Positions 44,105-52,305 of a stretch of 64,000 nucleotides of DNA are shown here, piece by piece. The position numbers were made by a program, and so were the translations under genes. Numbering within the stretch: position 1 is the stretch's first letter; every line of letters starts with the position of its first letter. Source of the DNA: Flavobacterium sp. I-STPP5a (lineage in GTDB: Bacteria > Bacteroidota > Bacteroidia > Flavobacteriales > Flavobacteriaceae); assembly GCF_009764685.1 (NCBI RefSeq), contig NZ_VHLM01000019.1:62001-126000 (forward strand), read 5' to 3'. The notes under the pieces were generated by a model that saw only the letters and a program-made list of their open reading frames with translations, was not told the DNA's origin and did not search any database.

Positions 44105-46930
44105 CTAAAGGTCAAACTTCATACCTACATTAAATCTTGCTTGGTAATATTCCATTTGCATGGTTCTTGATGCAATACCCTGATAGTAGCGTAATGGTTG
44201 ATTAGTTAAATTATTAGCTTCTGCAAAGATTCTCAATTTATTTGTTATTTTGTATGATGCATTAGCGTCTAAAAATAATTGTTTGTCATAATAGCGATCA
44301 TCAAAGTTATTTCCACCTAATTCATCAAGATAATCGGCGGTGTAATTTAGTGAAATTCTTGCAGAAAACTTTTTATTCTCCCATGATAATGAACTGTTAA
44401 ACATGTGAGGTGCGGTACCGGGTAAAGAAACGGATGTTCTTTTATTACCGTCAGAATTTGTTATTCCCTCGGCTTTTGATTTTGTATAAGTATAATTTAA
44501 ATATACTCCAAAACCTTGTAAAAATTTACCGGGTAAAAAGTCTAATTGTTTTTGTAAAGCAATCTCAAAGCCATACATGTCAACACTTTCTCCATTACGT
44601 TGTTGTGTTAATGTCCAATTTCCTGGATTGCTAACAGGAATGGGGTTAGGCTGAGAAGGAAAATCTGTAGTAAACTTTTTATTAGTATATTGATTATCTC
44701 TGTACGTGAAAATAAAATCATTTAAGGTTTTATAAAAAACACCTCCAGATACTACACCAACAGATTTGAAATATTTTTCTACCATCAGATCTAAATTATA
44801 TGCATACGTTGCTTTTAAGTTAGGATTTCCTGCTTCGATGGCTGAATCGTCATCAGCTAGAACGCTAATAAAAGGGGTAAGTGCAAAATAATCTGGTCTT
44901 GCAAGTGATGTAGTTGCTGCAGCTCTATACACCCAGTCATTTTTACCATTATACTTTAATGCAACGCTAGGAAGTACATTAGTGTAGGAATTAGTATTAT
45001 TGATTTTGCCAATTAATTCCTCTTCATCTAAAATGTAATTTGCAGCGTAATTAAGATAAGTATTTTCAATTCTAACTCCTGTGATCATCGATAAATTTTC
45101 ATTAAAATTTTGATCCCAACGAATATAACCTGCGTAGATTTTTTCTTTTGCAGTATAATTTAAGCCTAAATATTCAGCAGGGACATCCTCTGCTTCATAC
45201 AAATCAATATTGGATAAATTTAAATTCCCCAAGAATGAATTACTAACAAATGTACCGGGAATATATTGAGAACCTGCCTGCCAATCTTGACCGCCGTAAA
45301 AAGAGTTTGGAATCGTGTTTAGGTTTCCTAAATCATTTACTGGGCTGTATTCTGTCCAGCTGTTAGCTCTTGACTTATCCTTTATTCTTAATCTAGCTCC
45401 AAAACGTAACCTTCCTTTTTGATCATTAAGCACAGAAAATGGAATTCTGAAATTTAATTTAGCACCTAATTCACTTTCTTCGGTATAATCATTATTTTCT
45501 GACAGTTCTCTAAATTCAAAATCTTCAGTTGCATTAGCTCCTAAAGAGTTAATTAAAGGAAATCTAGTGTTTGATAAATCCATATTAAAATCAAGATCTC
45601 TATTTTGATATTCAATATAGCGTTCATTTGGTCTAAATTCACTAGCTTGAGCATAATTTACTGACCAATCCATATCTAGTTTCGAACTTAATAGATGTTC
45701 GCCCCCAATAGAATAATTCTGTACAGTTTGTCTTTCTAAACGTCCGTTTTTATTTCGATTATTGTCAATGCCCCCTTTGGTTTGTCTTCTAACATCACCT
45801 GTAAATCCTATTATGTTATCTGTGGCATTGTAAATAGGATCAATCCCTCTATATCGTGCTCTGTATCTGTTTTCTATATCATCTCTAAAATTATACATCG
45901 CATTAAAATAAATAGAATTGTTGCCATTAAATTTATAATCAGTTGCTAGAGCAAATGAGTTTCTAACGCGTTGTACATCATATTTTCTAACATCGTATTC
46001 CTCTAGATAAGCTTGTTGTTTTTTACCTTCTACCCATACACCCTCTACATTATCAGATCCAAAAGTGTTATTGTGATAAGAAGTACTTAATACTAAACCT
46101 AGTTTTTTATCTAAAAATCTATTTCCATATACAAAACCCGCAGTGTAGTTCCCTTTATCTCGTATGGGGCCGTAACCTCCAGCTAGTGTTGCTGAAACAC
46201 GTTCTCCATTTGGGGAAGCTCTTGTGATAAGATTTACAGATCCACCTATAGCATCAGCATCCATATCAGGTGTAAGTGTTTTATTTACTTCTATTGTTGA
46301 AATCATATCTGCAGGAATCAAGTCCATTTGTACATTTCTATTATCTCCCTCTGCCGATGGAATACGGTCACCATTTATAGTAACAGAGTTCAGGCTAGGA
46401 GCTAAACCACGAATTATAATATTTCTTGCTTCTCCTTGATCATTTTGCATAGTAATCCCAGGTACTCGTTTTAGAGCGTCACCAATATTTGCATCAGGAA
46501 AACGACCTACTTGGTCAGAGGAAATTACATTAGTAATGTTGTGATTACTTTTTTGTTTATTAATTGCTTTTGCCTGTCCTCTAAGTCTATCGCCAATAAC
46601 CACAACAGCATCAAGTTGTTCAGTACCTGGTGCTATTGAAAAGTTGATAGTGCTATTTTTACTGGCTACTACATTTACGCTTTGTTTTTGTTTTTGATAT
46701 CCAATGTAAATTACGTCAATTTCATATGTACCGGGTTTAATATCTAAGAACTCAAATTCACCTATTTGATTTGTTACGGCGTATTTGTTATTTCCAATAA
46801 TTTTAATCGTAGCTCCTGGTAGTGAGAAATTACTTTCGGACTCTGTTACTTTTCCGGTGATAATCCCCGAATTCTGAGCGTTCATGCCTAAACTAAGCCC
46901 GAGAAATAGTAGTAAAATTAGTTTTTTCAT
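44105..46930 (-). CDS. TonB-dependent outer-membrane receptor of the phytase locus
   Basis: A 941-residue receptor: signal peptide (residues 1-18), carboxypeptidase-regulatory-like domain (ITGKVTESESNFSLPGATIK, about residues 24-105), plug domain with DANIGDALKRVPGI, NIIIRGLAPSLNSVTING and DADAIGGSVNLITR, and a barrel ending QARFNVGMKFDL. The plug pattern fits the larger receptors of the TIGR01782 type rather than SusC, and there is no SusD gene. It probably imports the organic phosphate or inositol phosphate processed by the two enzymes encoded downstream. Confidence 0.93.
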   Translation of the reverse strand: MKKLILLLFLGLSLGMNAQNSGIITGKVTESESNFSLPGATIKIIGNNKYAVTNQIGEFEFLDIKPGTYEIDVIYIGYQKQKQSVNVVASKNSTINFSIAPGTEQLDAVVVIGDRLRGQAKAINKQKSNHNITNVISSDQVGRFPDANIGDALKRVPGITMQNDQGEARNIIIRGLAPSLNSVTINGDRIPSAEGDNRNVQMDLIPADMISTIEVNKTLTPDMDADAIGGSVNLITRASPNGERVSATLAGGYGPIRDKGNYTAGFVYGNRFLDKKLGLVLSTSYHNNTFGSDNVEGVWVEGKKQQAYLEEYDVRKYDVQRVRNSFALATDYKFNGNNSIYFNAMYNFRDDIENRYRARYRGIDPIYNATDNIIGFTGDVRRQTKGGIDNNRNKNGRLERQTVQNYSIGGEHLLSSKLDMDWSVNYAQASEFRPNERYIEYQNRDLDFNMDLSNTRFPLINSLGANATEDFEFRELSENNDYTEESELGAKLNFRIPFSVLNDQKGRLRFGARLRIKDKSRANSWTEYSPVNDLGNLNTIPNSFYGGQDWQAGSQYIPGTFVSNSFLGNLNLSNIDLYEAEDVPAEYLGLNYTAKEKIYAGYIRWDQNFNENLSMITGVRIENTYLNYAANYILDEEELIGKINNTNSYTNVLPSVALKYNGKNDWVYRAAATTSLARPDYFALTPFISVLADDDSAIEAGNPNLKATYAYNLDLMVEKYFKSVGVVSGGVFYKTLNDFIFTYRDNQYTNKKFTTDFPSQPNPIPVSNPGNWTLTQQRNGESVDMYGFEIALQKQLDFLPGKFLQGFGVYLNYTYTKSKAEGITNSDGNKRTSVSLPGTAPHMFNSSLSWENKKFSARISLNYTADYLDELGGNNFDDRYYDKQLFLDANASYKITNKLRIFAEANNLTNQPLRYYQGIASRTMQMEYYQARFNVGMKFDL

Positions 46931-47110
46931 AGTTATGTTTAATTAGATTTTTTTTTTTGCAAAAATAAATTTAATTAAGCATCTCCTTCTTTACGAAAGT
47001 GTCATTTAATTTTTACAATAAAGTTATTGAATTGCACCTAACATGAATTTAATATTAATAACTTAAATATTTGTAGAGAGTTCATACCCGAGAGCTATGC
47101 TCGAACAGGC

Positions 47111-47511
47111 TGAGGTTTTGCTGAAAAAAAACACAACCTCGTACACTCGATCCGCCTCGGCGGAGAACAGACTGAGGTTTTGCTGAAAAAAAATAAAACC
47201 TCGTACACTCGATCCGCCTCGGCGGAGAACAGACTGAGGTTTTGCTGAAAAAAAACACAACCTCGTACACTCGATCCGCCTCGGCGGAGAACAGACTGAG
47301 GTTTTGCTGAAAAAAAATAAAACCTCGTACACTCGATCCGCCGCGGCGGAGAACAGACTGAGGTTTTACTAAAAAAAAATAAAACCTCGTACACTCGATC
47401 CGCCGCGGCGGAGAACAGACTGAGGTTTTACTAAAAAAAAATAAAACCTCGTACACTCGATCCGCTGCGGCGGAGAATAGACTGAGGTTTTATTGAAAAA
47501 AATAAAACCTC
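47111..47511. repeat. 62-bp tandem repeat array (six full units plus a partial)
   Basis: Units beginning TGAGGTTTT start at 47111, 47173, 47235, 47297, 47359, 47421 and 47483, an exact 62-bp period. Each full unit has two inverted repeats: GAGGTTTT with AAAACCTC around an A-run, and TCCGCC with GGCGGA (or a CCGCGG-centred version). A further truncated unit end (GAACAGGC) lies at 47103-47110. Reading frames across the array are by-products, since 62 is not a multiple of 3. Together with 46931-47110 (A/T-rich leader of the receptor gene) and the rpoD terminator, it fills the 718-bp gene-free gap. Confidence 0.95.
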
Positions 47512-47531
47512 GGTAATCAGCCGAGGTTTCA
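47494..47531. terminator. Hairpin at the end of the tandem array
   Basis: AAACCTCGG pairs with CCGAGGTTT around TAATCAG. It has the form of a terminator stem and may be the ancestral hairpin from which the array units expanded. Confidence 0.55.
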
Positions 47532-47576
47532 ATCATCAATCAAAAAACGAACAGTTAATCAGACTGTTGTTTGCTT

Positions 47577-47640
47577 TAAAAAAGTTTCAAGTTTAAGGTT
47601 TCAAGATGTTTTGAGCAACCTGAAACTTTAAACTTGAAAC
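47577..47640 (-). terminator. Terminator of the primary sigma factor gene
   Basis: On the minus strand a long stem (GTTTCAAGTTTAAAGTTTCA with TGAAACCTTAAACTTGAAAC, one mismatch region) starts eight bases after the stop and is followed by TTTTTTT. Confidence 0.85.
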
Positions 47641-47648
47641 AAATATAG

Positions 47649-48512
47649 TTATCCTAAATAGGTTTTTAAAATTTTACTTCTAGAAGTATGTTTTAATCTA
47701 CGGATTGCTTTTTCCTTGATTTGACGCACACGCTCACGAGTTAGGTCGAAAGTTTCTCCAATTTCTTCTAAAGTCATTGGGTGTTGGTCACCAAGACCAA
47801 AGTACAAACGAACCACATCAGCCTCACGAGGTGTAAGAGTTTCAAGAGAACGCTCAATTTCGGTACGCAATGACTCGTGAATTAACTCTCTATCAGGGTT
47901 TGGAGATTCGCCAGAACGCAATACATCGTAAAGGTTAGAATCTTCACCTTCTACAAGTGGCGCATCCATTGATAAGTGACGACCAGAGTTTTTCATAGAC
48001 TCTTTTACATCATTTACGGTCATGTCAAGTTCTTTTGCAATTTCCTCAGCAGATGGCGGACGCTCGTTAGATTGCTCTAATAACGCATACATCTTGTTGA
48101 TTTTGTTGATAGAACCAATTTTGTTCAATGGTAAACGTACAATACGAGACTGCTCAGCCAAAGCTTGCAAAATCGATTGACGAATCCACCATACAGCATA
48201 TGAAATGAATTTGAAACCACGAGTTTCATCAAAACGTTGTGCTGCTTTTATAAGTCCAAGATTTCCTTCGTTAATTAAATCGGGAAGAGTTAAACCTTGG
48301 TTTTGATATTGTTTTGCCACCGATACTACGAAACGTAAGTTGGCTTTTGTTAATTTCTCTAAGGCGCGCTGGTCACCAGCTTTAATCTTTTGTGCTAACT
48401 CTACCTCTTCATCAGCCGTGATAAGATCAACTTTTCCAATTTCTTGTAAGTATTTGTCTAATGATGCAGTTTCACGATTCGTTACCTGCTTGGTAATTTT
48501 AAGTTGTCTCAT
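47649..48512 (-). CDS. rpoD: Primary RNA polymerase sigma factor (RpoD/SigA type, short form)
   Basis: A 287-residue sigma-70 factor. Region 1.1 is missing, as in the primary sigma factors of Bacteroidota. Region 1.2 starts [14 protein letters not shown], region 2 has [32 protein letters not shown] and [16 protein letters not shown], region 3 is present, and region 4 ends with [20 protein letters not shown]. It reads TAnnTTTG/TTTG promoters like those seen in this window. Its mRNA leader has an unusual strong Shine-Dalgarno sequence with an upstream complement, and a 62-bp tandem array lies beyond its terminator. Confidence 0.95.
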   Translation of the reverse strand: MRQLKITKQVTNRETASLDKYLQEIGKVDLITADEEVELAQKIKAGDQRALEKLTKANLRFVVSVAKQYQNQGLTLPDLINEGNLGLIKAAQRFDETRGFKFISYAVWWIRQSILQALAEQSRIVRLPLNKIGSINKINKMYALLEQSNERPPSAEEIAKELDMTVNDVKESMKNSGRHLSMDAPLVEGEDSNLYDVLRSGESPNPDRELIHESLRTEIERSLETLTPREADVVRLYFGLGDQHPMTLEEIGETFDLTRERVRQIKEKAIRRLKHTSRSKILKTYLG

Positions 48513-48520
48513 GGTGTTGT

Positions 48521-48561
48521 CTCCTCAATTTTAAAGTGTACATATAGTTATACGTGAGGAG
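48521..48561 (-). promoter_or_regulatory. rpoD leader: Shine-Dalgarno sequence with complementary sequestering strand
   Basis: On the minus strand TGAGGAG ends eight bases before the rpoD ATG, an ideal Shine-Dalgarno site. Its exact complement CTCCTCA lies upstream at 48561-48555, giving a 7-bp stem with a 27-nt loop that would hide the ribosome-binding site. Confidence 0.6.
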
Positions 48562-48618
48562 TTGCTAAAAAGTTACATTTATTTTTAATTTTTATTTTAA
48601 AAAGATTTTTTGGGCATT

Positions 48619-48700
48619 TTCGCCGCGGCGAATCGGGCTATTCTTTACAATCTTTTTATGCGCCGCGGCGCATAAAAAGGATTTCCACTGCTATCCCTAA
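48619..48700. repeat. Dispersed intergenic repeat with GC-rich palindromes (copy B)
   Basis: A perfect 14-bp palindrome (TTCGCCGCGGCGAA, 48619-48632) is followed by GGGCTATTCTTTACAATCTTTTT, a perfect 28-bp palindrome (48652-48679, centre CCGCGG, flanked by TTTTTATG/CATAAAAA) and then AAAAAGGATTTCCACTGCTATCC. The TTACAAnCTTTTT and AAAAAGGnTTTyCAC words match copy A near 39440-39555. It sits in the 292-bp gap upstream of rpoD, where no gene is seen. Confidence 0.7.
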
Positions 48701-48804
48701 TGCACTTGGTAGTAAGGATAATATTTTAGACAAGCTGATTTGGCGCTTTTGTTCAAAAAATTAAATCTTCGTCCTTTAGTCATTGGTAGACATAGATTAA
48801 TTAT

Positions 48805-49431
48805 CTACCTCAAAAATCCATTAGCTCTAATCTCTTTGTGAATTCTGGCAATATCTTCTGGGATTTCTCCAGAAATTAACCAGTTAACATCTAATTCATT
48901 ATTAATAGCGGTATGCATTAAAAAAGAAGTGTGATAAATTAGTTTTCCTAATGTGGCAAGGTCTTCTTTAAAATCCATAAAATAGTCCTCATCTATCGCC
49001 TTTATTAAGAGCAAAATTTTAAAAGTACGTGCAATTACATAAATGCATAAAGTGTATGCTTTTGAGTAGGGTACAGCTTCTATTCTTTCACTGTTGATTG
49101 TTATGAGTTGAATTAACATTTTAAGATTAAGACTTATTTCTCCAAACTTGTCTTTAGTTATTCTTACATGTTCGTTGATGTCCCCGCTTACATAGCGAAT
49201 GTCTTGCAATAAAAAACCAACAGAATAAAAGCTACCACTTATATAACTGATTTTTTTAAGCATTGCAATTTCAAATGCATTTCTCTTTTCGTCCACCGTT
49301 TCTGTAGCAACTAGTTCAAAATGCAGGCGGTTTGCTAAATTCAAATCTTTTTTTAGCAATCGGAATATCAACTTGTCTTTTTCGGCACTTGGTAACTCTT
49401 CTATTGCTTTTTTGAATTCTTTAGAGAACAT
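48805..49431 (-). CDS. Conserved-looking protein of unknown function
   Basis: A 208-residue helical protein without signal peptide or clear membrane span. The start reads FSKEFKKAIEELPSAEKDKLIFRLLKKD and the centre is rich in I, L and Y helices (MLIQLITINSER; TLCIYVIARTFKILLLIKA). I do not recognise the family. It has its own promoter embedded in the pnp terminator and lies between pnp and rpoD, an order I believe is common in Flavobacterium. Confidence 0.75.
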   Translation of the reverse strand: MFSKEFKKAIEELPSAEKDKLIFRLLKKDLNLANRLHFELVATETVDEKRNAFEIAMLKKISYISGSFYSVGFLLQDIRYVSGDINEHVRITKDKFGEISLNLKMLIQLITINSERIEAVPYSKAYTLCIYVIARTFKILLLIKAIDEDYFMDFKEDLATLGKLIYHTSFLMHTAINNELDVNWLISGEIPEDIARIHKEIRANGFLR

Positions 49432-49451
49432 ATTTTTAATGTTTTAGTGCT

Positions 49452-49481
49452 CAAATATATTACTTTCATGTCTAAACCAAA
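49452..49481 (-). promoter_or_regulatory. Promoter of the 208-residue unknown gene
   Basis: On the minus strand -33 TTTG (49481-49478) and -7 TATATTTG (49459-49452) are 18 bp apart; the -7 box is 20 bp before the ATG. The -33 box overlaps the end of the pnp terminator hairpin. Confidence 0.6.
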
Positions 49482-49513
49482 AATCCCGTTTCAAATAATT
49501 GAAACGGGATTTT
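49480..49513 (-). terminator. Terminator of pnp
   Basis: AAAATCCCGTTTC (49480-49492) pairs perfectly with GAAACGGGATTTT (49501-49513), with an 8-nt loop and further T residues on the minus strand. Confidence 0.88.
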
Positions 49514-49546
49514 CTATAAATAAACCTTTAGTAAACTAAGATCTGA

Positions 49547-51682
49547 TTACTCTTTTTTCTCCTCGCGTGGAGGTCTAGCGATAAGTGCTTTACGAGACAC
49601 TTTTTCTTTTCTAGTTTTTGGATCAAGTCCTAGGTATTTCACTTGAAATACATCGCCCATGTTTACAACATCAGTAACGTTTTCAGTTCTTTCCCAAGCT
49701 AGTTCAGATACGTGTAATAATACTTCGTTTCCTGGAGCTGCTGTATATTCTACAACCGCACCAAAATCAAGCATTTTTATTACTTTCACTTCGTAAGCTT
49801 CACCAATTTGTGGTTTGAAGGTAATAGATTGAATTTTAGCCAATACTGCTTCAATTCCAGCAGGATCAGTACCTAAAATTTCAATTACACCTTGCTCGTC
49901 TACCTCATTGATTACGATAGTTGTTCCTGTAGCTTTTTGTAATTCTTGAATCACTTTTCCACCAGGTCCAATTAAAGCACCAATAAAGTTACCAGGAATA
50001 GTTCTGGTGATAATTTTTGGAGCGTATGGTTTCACATCTTCTTTTGGAGCAGCAAGTGTTTCAATTAATTTTCCAAGAATATGCAAACGACCGTCACGAG
50101 CTTGAGCCAATGCAGCTTCCATAATCTCGTATTTCAAACCGTCAATTTTGATGTCCATTTGGCAAGCGGTGATTCCTTCAGAAGTTCCAGTTACTTTAAA
50201 GTCCATGTCTCCTAAATGATCTTCATCACCAAGAATGTCAGACAATACAGCAAAACGTTCTCCGTCAGTAATTAATCCCATAGCAATACCAGAAACTGGA
50301 CGAATCATTTGGATACCAGCATCCATTAATGATAATGTACCAGCACAAACGGTAGCCATAGAAGATGAACCATTTGATTCTAATACTTCAGAAACTACAC
50401 GAATTGTATAAGGACAATCAGCAGGAATCATATTTTTCAAGGCACGTTGTGCCAAGTTTCCGTGACCAACTTCTCTTCTTGAAGTTCCTCTTAAAGGACG
50501 AGCTTCACCAGTTGAGAAAGGAGGGAAGTTGTAATGCAAGTAGAATTTTTCTTCACCTTGTTCAGATGGAGAGTCAATTTGGTTTGCCTCTCTAGAAGTT
50601 CCTAAAGTAGCTGTTGCCAAAGCTTGTGTTTCTCCACGTGTAAACAATGCAGATCCGTGTACTGATGGTAAATAATCTACCTCACACCAGATTGGTCTGA
50701 TTTCTGTAGTTTTTCTTCCGTCAAGACGAGTTCCTAAATCTAGGGTTACGTTACGAACAGCTTCTTTATTTGTTTTGTAGAAGTATTTAGAAACTAAATC
50801 TCCGTTTTCAGCCAATTCTTCTTCAGTAAATAAAGCTTTTACTTCTTCTTTTACTTCTGCAAATGCAGCAGTACGTTCTTGTTTAGAAGAACCTTTGCTT
50901 GCAATAGCATATATTTTATCGTAAGACGCAGCTTTTACTTTAGCGTAAATAGCTTCATCAGATTTTTCAGTTTCGTAAGTGCGCACTTCTTTTTTTCCAA
51001 AAGCGGCAGCTAATCTTTCTTGTGCAGCAATTTGTACTTTAATGTGCTCGTGAGCAAATTTAATTGCTTCTAACATTTCTGCTTCTGAAATCTCTTTCAT
51101 TTCCCCTTCTACCATCGCGATAGAATCGGTTGAAGCTCCAATCATCATGTCAATGTCTGACAATGCTAATTGTGCACGAGAAGGGTTGATGATGAATTTA
51201 CCATCAATACGACCAACTCTAGCTTCAGAAATTAAAGTTTCAAATGGAATGTCAGACAATGCAAGCGCTGCCGAAGCTGCTAATCCTGCTAATGCATCTG
51301 GCATTACATCCTCGTCATGAGACATCAATTGAATCATAACTTGAACTTCAGCATGGTAATCATCTGGGAAAAGTGGGCGCAATACACGATCTACCAATCT
51401 CATTGTTAATACTTCGTTGTCACTAGGGCGTGCTTCTCTTTTGAAGAAACCACCTGGGAAACGACCTGCTGCAGCAAATTTTTCACGATAATCTACCGTT
51501 AATGGTAAAAAATCAATACCTGGACTTGCTTTTCTTGCGGAAACAACTGTACCTAAAATAACAGTTTTTCCAATTCTTACTACTACAGATCCATCAGCTT
51601 GTTTGGCTAAACGACCTGTCTCGATTGTGATGCTTCTGCCATCACCTAAATCGATACTTTCTACAAATAATTGTGGAATCAT
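49547..51682 (-). CDS. pnp: Polyribonucleotide nucleotidyltransferase (PNPase)
   Basis: A 711-residue exoribonuclease that degrades RNA by phosphorolysis. Two RNase PH domains are visible: the first with [31 protein letters not shown], the second with [27 protein letters not shown] and SGIAMGLI / [16 protein letters not shown] holding the catalytic acids. A KH domain ([18 protein letters not shown], about residue 570) and an S1 domain ([20 protein letters not shown]) follow. It lies downstream of rpsO, the widely conserved order, but a terminator separates the two. Confidence 0.96.
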   Translation of the reverse strand: MIPQLFVESIDLGDGRSITIETGRLAKQADGSVVVRIGKTVILGTVVSARKASPGIDFLPLTVDYREKFAAAGRFPGGFFKREARPSDNEVLTMRLVDRVLRPLFPDDYHAEVQVMIQLMSHDEDVMPDALAGLAASAALALSDIPFETLISEARVGRIDGKFIINPSRAQLALSDIDMMIGASTDSIAMVEGEMKEISEAEMLEAIKFAHEHIKVQIAAQERLAAAFGKKEVRTYETEKSDEAIYAKVKAASYDKIYAIASKGSSKQERTAAFAEVKEEVKALFTEEELAENGDLVSKYFYKTNKEAVRNVTLDLGTRLDGRKTTEIRPIWCEVDYLPSVHGSALFTRGETQALATATLGTSREANQIDSPSEQGEEKFYLHYNFPPFSTGEARPLRGTSRREVGHGNLAQRALKNMIPADCPYTIRVVSEVLESNGSSSMATVCAGTLSLMDAGIQMIRPVSGIAMGLITDGERFAVLSDILGDEDHLGDMDFKVTGTSEGITACQMDIKIDGLKYEIMEAALAQARDGRLHILGKLIETLAAPKEDVKPYAPKIITRTIPGNFIGALIGPGGKVIQELQKATGTTIVINEVDEQGVIEILGTDPAGIEAVLAKIQSITFKPQIGEAYEVKVIKMLDFGAVVEYTAAPGNEVLLHVSELAWERTENVTDVVNMGDVFQVKYLGLDPKTRKEKVSRKALIARPPREEKKE

Positions 51683-51884
51683 AAATTTAATTTTTTAGTT
51701 AAACATGGGTTCTAGTTGTGTTGTAGTTGTTGTTTTGCGTAGTTAATGCCTAAAACCCAATGAAAAACCAAACTTTTTTTAATAATCAATCCAATTGAAT
51801 TGATTTTTTAATTTTGTCTTAACTCTAATCCCTTTTGTGTCAGGACTTCTGTAGTGATTTAAGACAATAATATGTAAAATAAAA

Positions 51885-51908
51885 AAAGAGGCACTTTCGC
51901 ACCTCTTT
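51885..51908 (-). terminator. Terminator between rpsO and pnp
   Basis: On the minus strand AAAGAGGTGC pairs with GTGCCTCTTT (two wobbles) around a GAAA tetraloop and runs into a U-tract. It should limit rpsO-pnp read-through. Confidence 0.8.
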
Positions 51909-51916
51909 CCTATTGA

Positions 51917-52183
51917 TTATTTTCTGATATTCAATACTTTGATAATTTCACGGTATCTGTTGATTTCTTTCTTTTTCAAGTAATCTAACAACGATCTTCT
52001 TTTACCTACTAGTAATACTAATGAGCGCTCTGTGTTGTAATCATGACGATTTTTTTTCAAGTGCTCCGTTAAGTGACTAATTCTGTAAGTAAACAAAGCG
52101 ATTTGCGCTTCAGCTTTTCCAGTATTCGTTTTTTCTCCGTGTTGTGCGAAGATTTCTTCTTTAATCTCTTTAGTTAAATACAT
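51917..52183 (-). CDS. rpsO: 30S ribosomal protein S15
   Basis: An 88-residue ribosomal protein that binds the 16S three-way junction early in assembly. The family patterns GKAEAQIALFTYRISHLTEHLKK, the RNA-contact HDYNTERSLVLLVGKRRSLLDYL and the ending INRYREIIKVLNIRK are all present. Length is standard. Its leader contains a small hairpin that could be an autoregulatory site. Confidence 0.96.
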   Translation of the reverse strand: MYLTKEIKEEIFAQHGEKTNTGKAEAQIALFTYRISHLTEHLKKNRHDYNTERSLVLLVGKRRSLLDYLKKKEINRYREIIKVLNIRK

Positions 52184-52212
52184 TCCAATATTATTTAATG
52201 ATTCTTATGTAT

Positions 52213-52233
52213 GTCTGCCATCTATTGGTAGAC
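52213..52233 (-). promoter_or_regulatory. Stem-loop in the rpsO leader
   Basis: On the minus strand GTCTACCA and TGGCAGAC form an eight-position stem with one A-C mismatch around an ATAGA loop, 30 bp before the rpsO ATG and after the -7 box, so it is in the mRNA leader. S15 represses its own mRNA in several bacteria through leader structures; a role here is inference. Confidence 0.4.
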
Positions 52234-52238
52234 GGGTG

Positions 52239-52246
52239 CAAAAGTA
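52239..52246 (-). promoter_or_regulatory. -7 element of rpsO
   Basis: On the minus strand TACTTTTG matches TAnnTTTG, 55 bp before the ATG. No -33 TTTG at 18-20 bp is seen. Confidence 0.5.
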
Positions 52247-52305
52247 TAAAATAATTATGAATAAGGAAACAATAATGGCTATTTATTTTTTGAGGTTATT
52301 GCAAA

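Noticed and set aside
47063..47456. Overlapping reading frames encoding repeated Phe/Ser/Arg-rich peptides on the minus strand
   Set aside because: They are produced by the 62-bp tandem repeat, which opens all three frames in turn because 62 is not a multiple of 3. No start signals or recognisable protein features exist.
47111..47511. Possible CRISPR array
   Set aside because: The units are almost identical along their full 62 bp; there are no unique spacers, and no cas genes are nearby.
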